Below, one piece after another: positions 33,111 through 43,429 of a DNA stretch of 64,000 bases (position 1 is its first letter; every line of letters begins with the position of its first letter). Origin of the DNA: Dermacentor variabilis (lineage: Eukaryota; Arthropoda; Arachnida; Ixodida; Ixodidae); NCBI RefSeq assembly GCF_050947875.1, contig NC_134572.1, positions 159,547,105 through 159,611,104 on the forward strand, read 5' to 3'. Under the pieces are notes generated by a model. The model was given only the letters and a program-made list of their open reading frames with translations. It ran no database searches and was not told the origin of the DNA. A program made the position numbers and the translations under genes.

Positions 33111-33837
33111 TTGACGGAGCGAGGCATCGTGGGATGTCATTTTGTTTAGCGTATTGGTAGCTAGATAATGTAAAGTGATGATAGAAAATGTCAGTCCACG
33201 ACTGCTCAAACATAGTGCACTGTAGGCCACCAAATACCCACATTATTGTGCGCGTTCAGATTTACATACAAAAAAACCTAATGGGCGATGAATTGATTGA
33301 TCCAACGGAAATGCGTTAGCCCCCCTTAACCCTTCGCGTTCCTCCTCTGACTGTGCAGCACGCTTTCAGCGCTTCGCTTCAGCTTCTGCCGCCTTCCTCG
33401 GGCATTTTGTGGTATGCAGTCAGGTACATGATTCTTGTCTACCCTAATTTGGGACTTCTTCAGTAAGCCTAGACAATGTACACACCCGACGGTGGGATAA
33501 GAATCGCAAGATTACCAAACTCCTCTCCACGTGCAGGCTAGCACATTTAGATGCTCGGCGTGTAAATCCCGTTGCACACTAACGATTTCCTTTCTTCGTG
33601 AAGGAGCGCGCCAGTTAGCCTCGTATTTTCCTCGTGGCAGCTACAGTTCTTTGAGACGCTCTGTAACAGTGCATCGGCTTCAGGGTCGGCCCAGTTTACG
33701 CAGTGAAGCACCTTCGAAATCGGCGCAGGGCGTAAAGAAATAGGTCGTGACAGCTCTTCGCCTGAGCACAACAAATCACTGGCCTCTCCGTCGTCGTCGT
33801 TCCGCCAATGCCATTGTGGTCGTATTGGCCTCGAGCT

Positions 33838-35227
33838 CCACCACTGGAAAAGCTGGCGCCACCGTCGGCGTGACGTGCTAGGAGGGATCACGTGGACATA
33901 GCGGCCGCGTCGGCTGCTTCGGGCGCGCCAAAGCGAGCTGAAAACGAGAGTTTAAATTCCCTCGTACGCTGCGGTCCTCATTTAGTGGCGAGATTTGCCC
34001 GCTTCGAGTGTCTCCTTTACAACGCTTGAAAGCACTACAATAGGTAGTGGCTGCCTTTGAAGGCGCACAACATGGTAGGCTACTGCTCGGTGCCGCAATG
34101 CCGGACGCACGCAACTGAGCACGGTGTCAGCCTTATTCACACGTAGCCGCAGGACAAGAAGCTGTGTGAAGCTTGGCTCGCGAAACATAAAACCGGCAAA
34201 CAGTCATCGGCTACAACTCGAGTATGCAGCAAGTACAGACGCGAGGAAGATTTCTGCTACGGCGCCCCGTCTGCGATGTCCTGAAAACGCGCACTGAGAC
34301 GCTCGCCCGAGTCCGCTGCCCGACTAATGTCATGACAGTTTGGTCTATGAACTTGTCGATGCTATAGATACTGGCAAGTTCAGTGCAGTGGAGAGGCAGC
34401 GGTAAGAAGCACATTTAAAGAAAGCATGGCATATGGTCATGTTTGTGTTATGAATTAATGCACTGGATTACAAAAAAGGAGCAGCGGGGAATTGCACGCT
34501 GAGAACACCGATAAACATACAGTGCGACGCAACTCGAGAAATAATATTGAAAGGTCAAAGAATTTAGAAGAAAAAAAAAGATTCAATCGTCGCGACGGCA
34601 CATCACAGTCCCCGTAGGCGTCGAAGTCTCTACAATGAAATTATTTTTGAACAGCTCTGATAGCGCCCACGCAACAATGGTTGCTTGTATACTGTCAAAT
34701 GGTCATATTCTGCGGCCTAAAGCTCATGGCACGGTGCGAAAACGCGCGCGCGGAGAAAGCGAAACAGTGCGCGGACAAGCATGCAGACGCGCAGTCGGTC
34801 GCTGCGAATCTGCGCGATCGCTGCATTGAGGCTTCGTTCTATGACGCTCCATTTAGTTATACAAACACTGTAAGAACATATTTCATATAGTTTGCTCTCA
34901 GCGTTTACCTACCTTTCACGCAAGAAGCCGGTTCGGGAGACTCCATCGCGGCGACCGCGCGCAGTGGCGTTCACTGTACGTATTCGGTAAAGAGATAGCG
35001 TCTGTAAACGATTGTGTGCTTTCAGCTTGCCCAAGATTATTATTTAGACAGTAAGAAACTTCTCTCGTTTCGAAAGTACTTATAGAAATGTCCGGGAGAG
35101 CTCGCGCGTGGTGTTTTCAGTGAGCGCTGACAGCAAAACCTATGAGGAGCGCGCCGCGTGATCCCTCATACTATGCCAGCGAGGCGCTTTCGATAGATGG
35201 CGACTCCGTAACTCCTCGCCGCCAATA
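33838..35227 (+). repeat. THAP-domain module, copy A (inverted partner at 54118-55500)
   Basis: About 1.39 kb is the reverse complement of 54118-55500 with scattered substitutions. Similarity starts at CCACTGGAAAAGCTGGCGCC and ends at CCTCGCCGCCAATAG. Beyond these points the two copies differ. Copy A has no flanking inverted repeats, unlike copy B. The module contains a THAP-type exon (34072-34401). The other conserved parts (34460-35220) have no recognised coding content, though their conservation between copies is uniform. Confidence 0.85.
34072..34401 (+). pseudogene. THAP zinc-finger exon, copy A (broken)
   Basis: The ATG at 34072 opens MVGYCSVPQCRTHATEHGVS with the C-x4-C pair at the start of a THAP domain. 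Then come LIHT, a stop, KKLCEAWLAKH and ATTRVCSKYRREEDF, where family proteins have C-x2-H but this copy has C-x2-Y. Two further stops follow, and a splice-donor-like GCG|GTAAGAAG at 34402. THAP domains bind DNA and are found in P-element-type transposases and in host regulators. The first stop is shared with copy B, so it predates their separation. Confidence 0.65.
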
Positions 35228-35470
35228 GAACTTCGCGTCGCGCGCACTGTTGCTCGCCTCTACAAGGACATGTTGTGGCGCCATCTGGTAACACCCTGCG
35301 GAACCCCGAAAGGTGCTAGATCGCCAGTTATCTGCAAACTGATTCGCATAACGTCATTCACACCGTGTGTAGAATGTGCATATGTTGTTGTTTTCAATTA
35401 TTGTATCGTGACCGCTGTGGCACGCGCTCGCGACGCCGACCAGCATGCACCGTGTTATTACGACGTTTAA

Positions 35471-35911
35471 ATGTCTGAATCACCACACACTGTGGTAAGC
35501 GTACGGCAGCAGTACCAATCCTGTTCTGAGGCCATATTTACTGGGGCCGTCATCCGATTATCCAAGGCGCAACGATATTCACGTGCGTTGCGTCAAACTT
35601 TTCTCGCACGATTTGACGCTGCTGTTTCTAAACGAACTAGGAATCTCTTCCTTGGCTCTTCCTGCCTGCTTACGCGAAAAAAGATTATGCATCAGTTTCT
35701 GGGAGTAATGCATGAGTCAATACCCTCAGGCAAATGCAACCCTGTAGCTGTAAGATATTTAATAGACCTATTGGCGAGAACTGTACCGCACAGCGGCATA
35801 CATTCCTCACCTATGCTCTGGTCGCAGAAAAATTACAACCAACTTAGGCTATATTTTACTGGTCGCCTTGATTCCCCGGATCGACTCCAGAAAAAAAAAA
35901 GATTCAACTAA
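35471..35911 (+). other. Unrecognised 146-codon open frame
   Basis: An open + strand frame (starts MSESPHTVVSVRQQYQSCSE) with no repeat, signal peptide or membrane segment. It ends inside the minus-strand SINE fragment. I do not recognise it. It may be an exon remnant of a transposase or a chance frame. Confidence 0.25.
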
Positions 35912-36000
35912 ATTATTGGTTTTTACGTGCTAAAACGACGATGTCATTATGAGGCACGCCGTAGTTGAGCACGCTGGATTAATTTTGACCACCTGACGTT
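35908..36000 (-). repeat. Ruka-like SINE 3' fragment
   Basis: The minus strand reads gttaaagaacgtcaggtggt, caaaattaatccagcg, ctacggcgtgcctcataatg and the acgtaaaa tail, which is the conserved 3' body of the SINE at 62237-62463. Confidence 0.65.
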
Positions 36001-36004
36001 CTTT

Positions 36005-36302
36005 AACAGGGTCCTGAACCACCTCTCGGGATTGGTGAAAAAACACAGTCTGCGGATAGCACACGCTGCTGTGAACCTCTCAGCCAAATTTTGCAGTCGT
36101 GCGCGGCGCGTGGAGCTCGCAAGCGCAACGCGAAGTCACCTTTTTTCTTAAACGCTCTCTTTTCAACAGAAGCCTTCTCCTCACTCTTTTTGGGCACTTA
36201 ATATCGTAATATAGTATATCGTCATACGCCGCCAATATCTGAGATCCATCAAGAAGGGTGTTTGGAACAGTGTTCCTTCTTCCTACTGTTACTGTGCACA
36301 TT
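36005..36302 (-). repeat. End fragment of the CCCTGAACCAC MITE family
   Basis: The left edge aacagggtcctgaaccacct and the interior (gagagcgtttaagaaaaaag, cgcttgcgagctccacgc) match the right half of the complete element at 39354-39973. Only one end is present here. Confidence 0.7.
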
Positions 36303-36639
36303 TATTGACGCAGTTTCATAAACAGGCTGAAGTAAGGGAAGATCTGCTTCGAATTTCGATAGTAAACGGTCTTCCTCTGATTCGGACCATCGCCGCATCG
36401 CCTCGGCCTTCATCAGCGACGTTCCTCAGCACGACTTTCCATACCGCTCGTTGACGGCACTGCCATCCATTTTAAACTGCAGTCAAAGACATAAGTCACA
36501 AGTCTGAACTTAGCAGGCAATCTGCCTAGTCCGCCGCAACGCGCCACCCCCCAGAGCGATTCCCTCTTATCCTCTGGAGGTCTGCCAGCTGTGAGCGCCG
36601 AAGCGGGGGCGTCATGCGCTACCACCTGTATTCCTATTG

Positions 36640-36840
36640 GCCCCTAAGGTACGTGTGACGTCATGCTACCTTCTTCCTCCTTTCCCCACCCTCTCTCACC
36701 TTCGTTGTTCCTCCTCTGCATTTGTGATGTTGCGCACTTCCCTCCTCTTCTCCTCTCTCTCTTCCTCTCCCACGCCACGAGGTAACCGACGGACGCCGCC
36801 GCGTTTTCGTTCGCATGAGCGTCCTATGCTGACGCATTAA
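36640..36840. other. Pyrimidine-rich stretch
   Basis: A CT-rich block (ccttcttcctcctttcccca and onward) followed by a GC-rich patch. No frame or repeat structure was recognised. It could be a piece of a LINE leader. Confidence 0.3.
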
Positions 36841-37477
36841 AATAGTTGATCGTTAGTTTCAGTACGGCCCTTGTACTCACTACAATAACTCAGCTCGGGC
36901 GCCGCTTTTCATTTGTGTCATACGCTAAGCACCCAGCAAGGGTAAAATTTTGCGAGGACGGCGTGCGCGCCAAAAGCTCATTAATCGAGGCTCTTATACA
37001 CAAGAACGACGAATATGCGAATCAGAGCAGGACTGCGCCTGTCGAAACACATCTACGCATAATATTCAGTCTTTTGATCTGGCCGGAATGCAATGTTGAC
37101 TGCGCTTCTGTATGGTGCCGCTCTAGGTTTTGTCTATCTTGTAAATATTCATGCTCCACGGCAAACTTAGAGCAGTGCTAGCAAAAGTAACAGTAGTGGA
37201 GTATCGATATTAGTAATTTACAGGCATACGACAGAGTCTGCTGAAGCCAGACAAGGTTAACTGGAGAAATCCGGAAAGAGTCATCGTCCTCTGCAATAAA
37301 TATACGTATGAAATTTTTGGCTGCAAACATTACGATGAAGAATAAAACTATGGCTTCACTACTGCTGACGAAATACGAAGTGTGTCGAACATCCCGTCAG
37401 ACATAACAGTGTATTTAGTATAGTGGTCGCGTGCAGCAAAATTGCGACGTCTTGAGGGAATTGGAGTCATATTGGAG

Positions 37478-37594
<117 letters not shown>

Positions 37595-37888
37595 CCGTCA
37601 TGGTCGTTCAGTTGTTATTTCAGCTACGTGATCTGCAGCTCAATGTTCGTTGCGTTTTCTTGGAGCTACTGGACAGAAATGGGGCAAACAAATCACGCAC
37701 ATGAATGTCTTTACCTCTGAAGATTTATTGATGGCATTAACATTTTTCAGGAATGCCCCTGAATTTGCAATATATCTGTCTGTAACCTCTTTGACGCCAA
37801 CTTGCGACACTCGCGCACTTTGCGGTCGCACCGCTAGATGGCGCACCACGTCAGGGGAGAAAGAGAGGGAAGAACCTGACTGCAACAC

Positions 37889-37930
37889 ATGTCTCATACA
37901 TGACGCGTTTCGGAGGTGGCAGGACGTTGT
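37889..37930. repeat. Short dispersed repeat, partner of 9150-9195
   Basis: ctcatacatgacgcgtttcg followed by gaggtggcaggacg, nearly the same as the segment at 9150-9195. It lies 60 bp upstream of LRR exon 2. Confidence 0.5.
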
Positions 37931-37990
37931 GCCGCTGAGATTGTTTCTGCCTGAATTTTTAATGTATCTTTATCTCTTCATTACACGCAG

Positions 37991-38316
37991 GGATTCGAGG
38001 ACACGCTCACCGAGATCACCTTCAGCGACAACAGCACGCTGCCGGAGTCATGGGCCGTGCTGAAGGAACTGCACAAGCTTCGCGTGCTCGCGATATCGGA
38101 CATGAGTTCCGTGAATCTGACCAGGGACTTCCACCTACTGCCCCAGAGCTTGCGCGTCATAGGGGTCACCTCGTCGCATCTGGAATACGTGGACGACGAC
38201 TGGCTTGCTCCCCTGACAAACCTCGAGGTGATCGCGGTCGTGGACACCTCCATGAGCTCGCTCAAGAGGTCCATGCTGCCCAGGCCGGCCCCGAAACTGT
38301 GGCGCCTCATGTTCCA
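37991..38316 (+). CDS. Secreted leucine-rich-repeat protein, exon 2
   Basis: Starts after a pyrimidine-rich acceptor (ttcattacacgcag) in phase 0 and ends before GTGAGT in phase 2. It encodes about 108 residues of repeats: ITFSDNSTLPESWAVLKELH, then LRVLAISDMSSVNLT, LPQSLRVIGVTSSHLEYV, LTNLEVIAVVDTSMSSL and the start of the next (LWRLMF). These match the LxxLxLxxNxL pattern of LRR strands with irregular spacing, as in arthropod LRR proteins. Codon use is GC-rich like exon 1. The intron before it is 21,649 bp long, entirely because of transposon insertions. Confidence 0.87.
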
Positions 38317-38422
38317 GTGAGTATGCAGGAAAGCGAAGCGTCTTTCACTGCGGCGGAAGAGGTCGAATGCGGGCTTGCTGCACCCGTCGTCAGGGGCTCT
38401 GGAAGTGTAGGAGCAGGGGCTC

Positions 38423-38950
38423 AGTTGTTCTACAGAAACTTTTTTTTTCTGCTACTGTCAAACCTAGGCTTAATTTACTTTATTAAAGAGGGAGTCGGCC
38501 CTAAGGGCTCGGCGGCCGTCGTAGTAGTTACTATCTAGTGTCACACCATTTGCTACCTTAGTGTAACGGCAATTGGTAACGATAGAGTTAGTAACATAAC
38601 TGACTAAACAAGGTAGTCGCTCTAAATAATGGGTCTCAGCTACCAATTCCAAACGCAGTTAGCACGATCTGATACAAAAATTCTCACCTCTGCTGCATAT
38701 GTCGGACCAGCTGAGGCGTATTCCACAGTGGGTCCGAGGTATGTATTACAGTATCAGAACTTTGAATCCTGGCGGTGCTAACTGCATTCGAAATCGGTAA
38801 CTAAGACACATTAGTAACAGTGAATACCTTGTTTAGTGGGTACTGTCACTAGCTCTATTGTTACGAACTCCAGATATGCTAAGGTAGCAAATGGCGTGGC
38901 ACTAGGTAGTAACTACTCCGACGTTTTTTTAAGGGTGTAGAACAACTCAA
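38423..38950. mobile_element. Foldback MITE in LRR intron 2
   Basis: Inner arms of about 99 bp (38517-38615 and 38825-38923) are reverse complements, starting CGTCGTAGTAGTTACTATCT against CGTCGGAGTAGTTACTACCT. Outer motifs GTTGTTCTACA (38424-38434) and its complement (38937-38947) extend the repeat. The left arm has an extra stretch of about 75 bp that breaks the symmetry. No coding content. Confidence 0.75.
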
Positions 38951-39353
38951 GCATGTTCATGGATTAAGAGAATAAGAAGTGCCATTAGAGAAACGTTTTA
39001 CAAATTTCATCGGTGTGGCGGATAGAGCATAGATGGCGACTCCGTGCTGTTGATAGCGCCAGAATATTGCTGCGGTTTGTGAAGAGCCGCAAGAAGCAAA
39101 CATGAAGGGGCACTAAATAGAGCGTTAATTTAATAAGTATCAGTAATTACTCGTGCCAGTAACGGCACTCTTACCGCGATGAGAGGCTTCGTGAGCAAGG
39201 GAAGACAAAGATGAAAGACGCGTGGCAGCGCCTCCTTGAAGCTACCGCACCTGCTTACCGCAACGTCAAAGATTTTGACGGCCTCTGCTACAGTCTAGTT
39301 AAAGCGAGACTTCATTGTGTTCTAAACGAGTCAAAGACTGAAATTCGCAAGGT

Positions 39354-39973
39354 TTAAAGGGGCCCTGAACCACTTTTTATCGAAGTGGAGAAATACATTT
39401 GAAGTGAAGATAGGCTGTTTCAGAACCACTTTGTCGCAAAAAGTACTTCAATGCGTTCAGCAGAAGCGGAGTTATCGGCAATCAAACACGGCCTGAGCTG
39501 TGCTCCCCTTTCTCCTCCAATGCCTTGCACTGCGAAGGCTACGGCGGAGACGTCACTGTGGCGCGCAGTTCAAATTTCCGATTTGGTGTTTATGCCGCGC
39601 TAAACGTAAGCCAAACGCGGGCTGTCCTTAGAGAGCCGCAGGGCACTTAGCCATAGAGTTTTCTACTCTATGCGCTTAGCCACTGGTCTCGTGGCGGCAC
39701 CTCGAGGCGGCCACGGTGTAGCCGAGCGCAACGACCAATAGCAGCCGCGTATAGGAGTGTGCTTTATGACGAAATAAAGCACGCAGAAAAGAGCGAGGAT
39801 CATGGGGTTTTTGAAACGAGAGCGTTTGAGAAAAAGGCGACTTCGCGCTCCGCTTGCGAGCTCCACGGACCGCGTACGACAGCACAACTTGGCCGGGATG
39901 TTCACAACAGCGCACGCTACCCGCGGACTATGTTATTTGACCAAGCCCGAGGGGTGGTTCAGGGCCCCTTTAA
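39354..39973. mobile_element. TTAA-flanked MITE (piggyBac-like ends) in LRR intron 2
   Basis: Inverted termini AGGGGCCCTGAACCAC and GGTGGTTCAGGGCCCCT are flanked on both sides by TTAA (39354-39357 and 39970-39973). TTAA is the target site of piggyBac-type transposases. The interior is about 600 bp without coding content. A partial second copy lies at 36005-36302. Assignment to piggyBac rests on the TTAA alone. Confidence 0.75.
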
Positions 39974-40271
39974 GAAATTAAAACGACCCGGAACGGCCCA
40001 AACACGAAAAAGTGCGTTGCAACCGTTGACGTCACACTGACGCACTGACGTTGCGGATTCGGCGCGAAGTTTTAAGAACGATGAACTTCGACCTCCATTT
40101 TTTTCCTTCATTAATCAGCCTATTGCCACGAATTTAAAGAAAATAGAAGTTCTAAAGAATACACTATCAGCTTAAACTGATTGATTGTTTCTTTTTAATG
40201 TACACCTTTAAATATCTTGTGTGGACTTGTCTCCCAGATTTAACGAACATTCCGAATGTGGTGTCCAATAG

Positions 40272-40423
40272 CAACAACAGCTTGACCAGCGTCCCGAAGG
40301 ACCTCTTGCAAGACATGCCCAAGCTGATCGCCATGGACCTTGGCGACAACCTAATCCGGACGTTTGACGAGGAAAGCGTCGCGCCAATCTTCAAGCAGCC
40401 GCTCTACGACCTCATCATCGCAG
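40272..40423 (+). CDS. Secreted leucine-rich-repeat protein, exon 3
   Basis: The acceptor chosen is AATAG before 40272, not the more obvious CCCAG at about 40238. Only 40272 keeps the reading frame from exon 2 (phase 2). The join then reads LWRLMFHNNSLTSVPKDLL, a proper LRR. The exon continues LIAMDLGDNLIRTFDEESVA and ends LYDLIIAG at GCAG|GTAACC in phase 1. It adds the last two full repeats before the C-terminal cap. Confidence 0.85.
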
Positions 40424-40941
40424 GTAACCACACAGCTATACTGCAAATGTAGTCTCGCAACCACGCATACCGAGGGGCTAGACCACAAGGTATCCTATTT
40501 TCTTAATACAATCCCCGTACTGCTGCCGCCCCTCAAAGCGCTCAGTCTAGTTAAAGCATCCGCTGAGCGCCAGAAGACGAAAGTTGGGTCATTTAATGAC
40601 TGACTAACGTCGGTTTGAGTCTCGCACTGCAAATAACAATGAATATTTTACAAAGAACATAAGTAAAAAGTAATGTTACAGCAACGCGTACATACAGTAG
40701 TTACGACACATGTACGTTTTACGAGACGTCCGCTTTGTGTTTGGTGAACTATGACCGAGGCAAAATTCGCGTTGTGTTGTTTCGATCCATTCTCTGATCC
40801 AGCGTTTTCTATAGTTCGCCGGAATATAGTTACATGGTAAAGACGTACCATCAAATTCAATTCTCTTTGTTCTCGGCAAATGACCGCTCTACCATGCGCG
40901 TTGGTGCTCTGACCACGCGTGGCGCATTTTGATTCTCGCAG

Positions 40942-41120
40942 GCAATCCCCTGCACTGCGACTGCAAGCTGCGTTTCCTGCGCGGCCACATCAAGAACTGG
41001 CGCCCCAACCACTGCCTCACGCCGGAGTCACTGAGGGGCCACCACCTTAACTGGGTCACCGACCAGGAACTGGGCTGCCAGAACGCCACGACCCCCACTG
41101 TGCCCCCACTGGGACGATGA
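40942..41120 (+). CDS. Secreted leucine-rich-repeat protein, exon 4 (LRR C-terminal cap, stop)
   Basis: Starts after TTCTCGCAG and continues in phase. It encodes GNPLHCDCKLRFLRGHIKNW then CLTPESLRGHHLNWVTDQEL and GC. The N-P-L-x-C-x-C ... C ... C spacing is the LRR C-terminal cysteine cap (LRRCT). A short Thr/Pro-rich tail and a TGA at 41118-41120 follow. No transmembrane segment or GPI signal is seen, so the product should be secreted. The four exons total 963 nt. Confidence 0.9.
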
Positions 41121-41176
41121 CGCGAGCCCTTCTTGGTTACAGCGGGATCAGCCGCTAGGTTGTGGGATATGCGACG

Positions 41177-41182
41177 AATAAA
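41177..41182 (+). terminator. Polyadenylation signal AATAAA after the LRR gene
   Basis: AATAAA lies 57 bp past the stop codon. A second AATAAA lies at 41377-41382, followed by GT-rich sequence that would suit cleavage. Either could end the transcript. Confidence 0.55.
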
Positions 41183-41691
41183 AGAAGAAAAAAAAAACTC
41201 ACCACACTTTGCACCAACACTTTTTCTTTTCTAACCCAATGTCCGCGAGAAGCAGTCGTTAGCGCCCACTGCTTGATTATACTCGTTATAGCTAGATACC
41301 ACGTGTTCCTGAGAAAAACCACCTCGTTACTCGAGGAATACTCTAAGCTGGAACTCCGGGTTCTACTACCTGCGGAAATAAAAGTTACATTGTGGGCTTT
41401 AGCGTTGCGAAACTGCACAACCTCCTAGTGGCCGCCTGAGGCGCGTAGACGGGTGGTGGAGGGGGGGGGGGGTAAGTCACAGGGAACGTGCCCTCCCCCC
41501 AAGTTAAAATGTGTGCTCCTCCTCCCCGAAACAAACTCCTGTCGCAATGACATCCAGCGGGTATTCTTCAGGCATGCACTGCAAGGATATGAATATACCT
41601 GAAATGTGCTAAGTATGGCCAGCGGACGCCTCTCGCACGATGGGTTTGTTGTTGTTGCTGTTGTTTAATACCTGAACACCGATGGAATTGC

Positions 41692-42620
41692 ATGATTGTG
41701 TCCAGCATACGCCCTTTGTATGTGCTTGAGGGACATCATGGGGAAATGCCGGGTACAGATGTAGAAGAGGCCTTTGATCGCATCAAGCACAGCGCCATAT
41801 TGGATATCCTCTCGGAGATGGGATTGAGTAAGCGATTGCACAATATAGTCAAAACCTTTCTCGGTTGCCGTTCTGCTTGTCTCAGGTTAGGCGAACTCCA
41901 ATCGACAACCCTGGAACTTGGGAATCGTGGGACACCACAAGGGTGTGTCCTATCTCCCATGTTATTTAATTTGGCAATGTCAAAAGTGGCTCGAGGTCTC
42001 GCGCAGATAGAGGGTATCCACTTTGCAATATATGCAGCTGATGTAACAATCTGGAGTGCCGAAAGTAATATGGGACAAACAGACCAAACTACAGGAAAGC
42101 ATTTATGTGGTGGAAACAATACTTGAGGGTATGGGACTGAACTCCTCTGCTAAAAAATCAGAACTATTGGTACTACGGAGCAGTAAGCCTGGCCGCAAGC
42201 CGAACGGATATATCCCAGAGGAAGAACCCCGCATTGATATATACGCCAAGAATGGAGAACCAATAAGGCAGATGGAGACTATTAGAGTGCTAGGACTTCT
42301 CCTGCAAGCGAATGAATCTAATTGCAGGGTGATACAAAATATCTCTAACAAGTCAGAAGAAGTCATTAGGCTTCTGTGTAGAATTACCAACAAGGATAAG
42401 GGGCTAGGAGAAGACAGTGCCATAAGATTGGTACATGCATTCGCCTTTTGCCACTTCTCGTACGTGGCAGGCTTTCTACAATGGACAAAGGCTGATAAGA
42501 ACAAGCTAAACGCTTTATTCAGACGACTTACGGCCAATGATAGCTTATTGCACCTAGGGCTGCATAACATACTAGAAGAGATAGCTGAGGCTAACAGGCG
42601 GCCCACCAGTAGAGACTAAT
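41692..42620 (+). pseudogene. I-like LINE reverse transcriptase (damaged)
   Basis: The first frame reads DVEEAFDRIKHSAILDIL, GTPQGCVLSPMLFNLAMSKV and FAIYAADVTIW. The last should be YADD, but here the second acidic position reads Y-A-A-D, destroying the metal site. The second frame (42056-42619) continues with GLNSSAKKSELLVLRS, TIRVLGLLLQAN and LVHAFAFCHFSYVAGFLQW, the thumb and linker. An overlap with a frame change joins the two near 42060-42120. Confidence 0.8.
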
Positions 42621-42702
42621 GGGGATACGACCTGGGAGGGCGCTACTTGAAGCAATAGGCGTAGAAATTAACAACCACACCAACTAAGGAGAATTAACAG
42701 AA

Positions 42703-43254
42703 TTGCAGGCGGGACTACGAGAAACAATAAAGACGACCCCATTCCCTAGGAACATGCACCCGACACATAACCTCGACAGACGGAAGGCACTCCTTCAAGA
42801 CATAGATCAACATAAGCAGCAGACAGTGTTCGTTGACGCTGCCTGGGTTAAAAATAAGGATGCGTATACCTCCGTTATTGTAGACACTCAAGGTAACATG
42901 CGGGATGACATCACCGTCTATACCAAGGACCCAACAGTAGCAGAACAAGTAGCAATCGCCTAAGCTATCCGGGCTATTCGGTGGACACATATTTACAGCG
43001 ACTCTAGAGCAGCCATACGTTACTTTACTAACGGATATGTGACACGGATAGCAACAAGATTACTAGAGAAGGTGAACAGTGAGAGTATCGAAATTCGCTG
43101 GTTTCCTGCACATCTCAGGGTGGTGGACGGAGCTCGGAGAAACCTCAATGAGGTGGCAAATGAAGCAGCACGAGGACTTTCTAGCCGTGCTCTTCAAGAC
43201 CGAGCAACTTACACTTCAGTCGGGGAACACAGGGATCGATTATATAACATATAA
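42703..43254 (+). pseudogene. I-like LINE RNase H domain (damaged)
   Basis: Reads QQTVFVDAAWVKNKDAYTSV (first D), a stop near 42961, then RWTHIYSDSRAAIRYF (D) and IEIRWFPAHLRVVDGARRNL NEVANEAARGL (H and N of the final motif, N-E-x-A-N/D-x-A). The domain removes RNA from the cDNA hybrid. The stop makes it inactive. Confidence 0.78.
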
Positions 43255-43324
43255 CGAAATCATGAAGCACTATTATTTAAGCAGAATGGAATACCCATTG
43301 CCACACTGTAAGCTTTGCAGAGCC

Positions 43325-43425
43325 CAGGAATTTAGATTCAGGTCCACGTTAAAGAATCCAAGCTGTTCAAAATTAATCCGCACTACGGCGTGCCTATAAT
43401 CAGATCGTGGTTATGGCAGGGTGTG
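43325..43425 (+). repeat. Ruka-like SINE 3' fragment
   Basis: ggtccacgttaaagaatcca, aaaattaatccgcactacgg and cgtgcctataatcagatcgt match the SINE tail. It directly follows the LINE and may mark its 3' boundary. Confidence 0.6.
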
Positions 43426-43429
43426 GAAG

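Larger units (their letters stand above)
41650..43325 (+). mobile_element. 5'-truncated I-like LINE with RT and RNase H
   Basis: Starts in the middle of an RT and continues through a connecting region and an RNase H to about 43320. Several stops and shifts separate the blocks, and the RT catalytic motif is damaged. An RNase H domain after the RT is diagnostic of the I group. It begins about 500 bp beyond the LRR gene's stop. Confidence 0.8.

Noticed and set aside
40238..40271. CCCAG acceptor for LRR exon 3
   Set aside because: It puts the exon out of phase with exon 2. AATAG at 40271 restores both the frame and the LRR pattern.
41459..41474. G run as a G-quadruplex switch after the LRR gene
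   Set aside because: A single homopolymer run of about 14 G lies beyond the first poly(A) signal. There is nothing to tie it to regulation.
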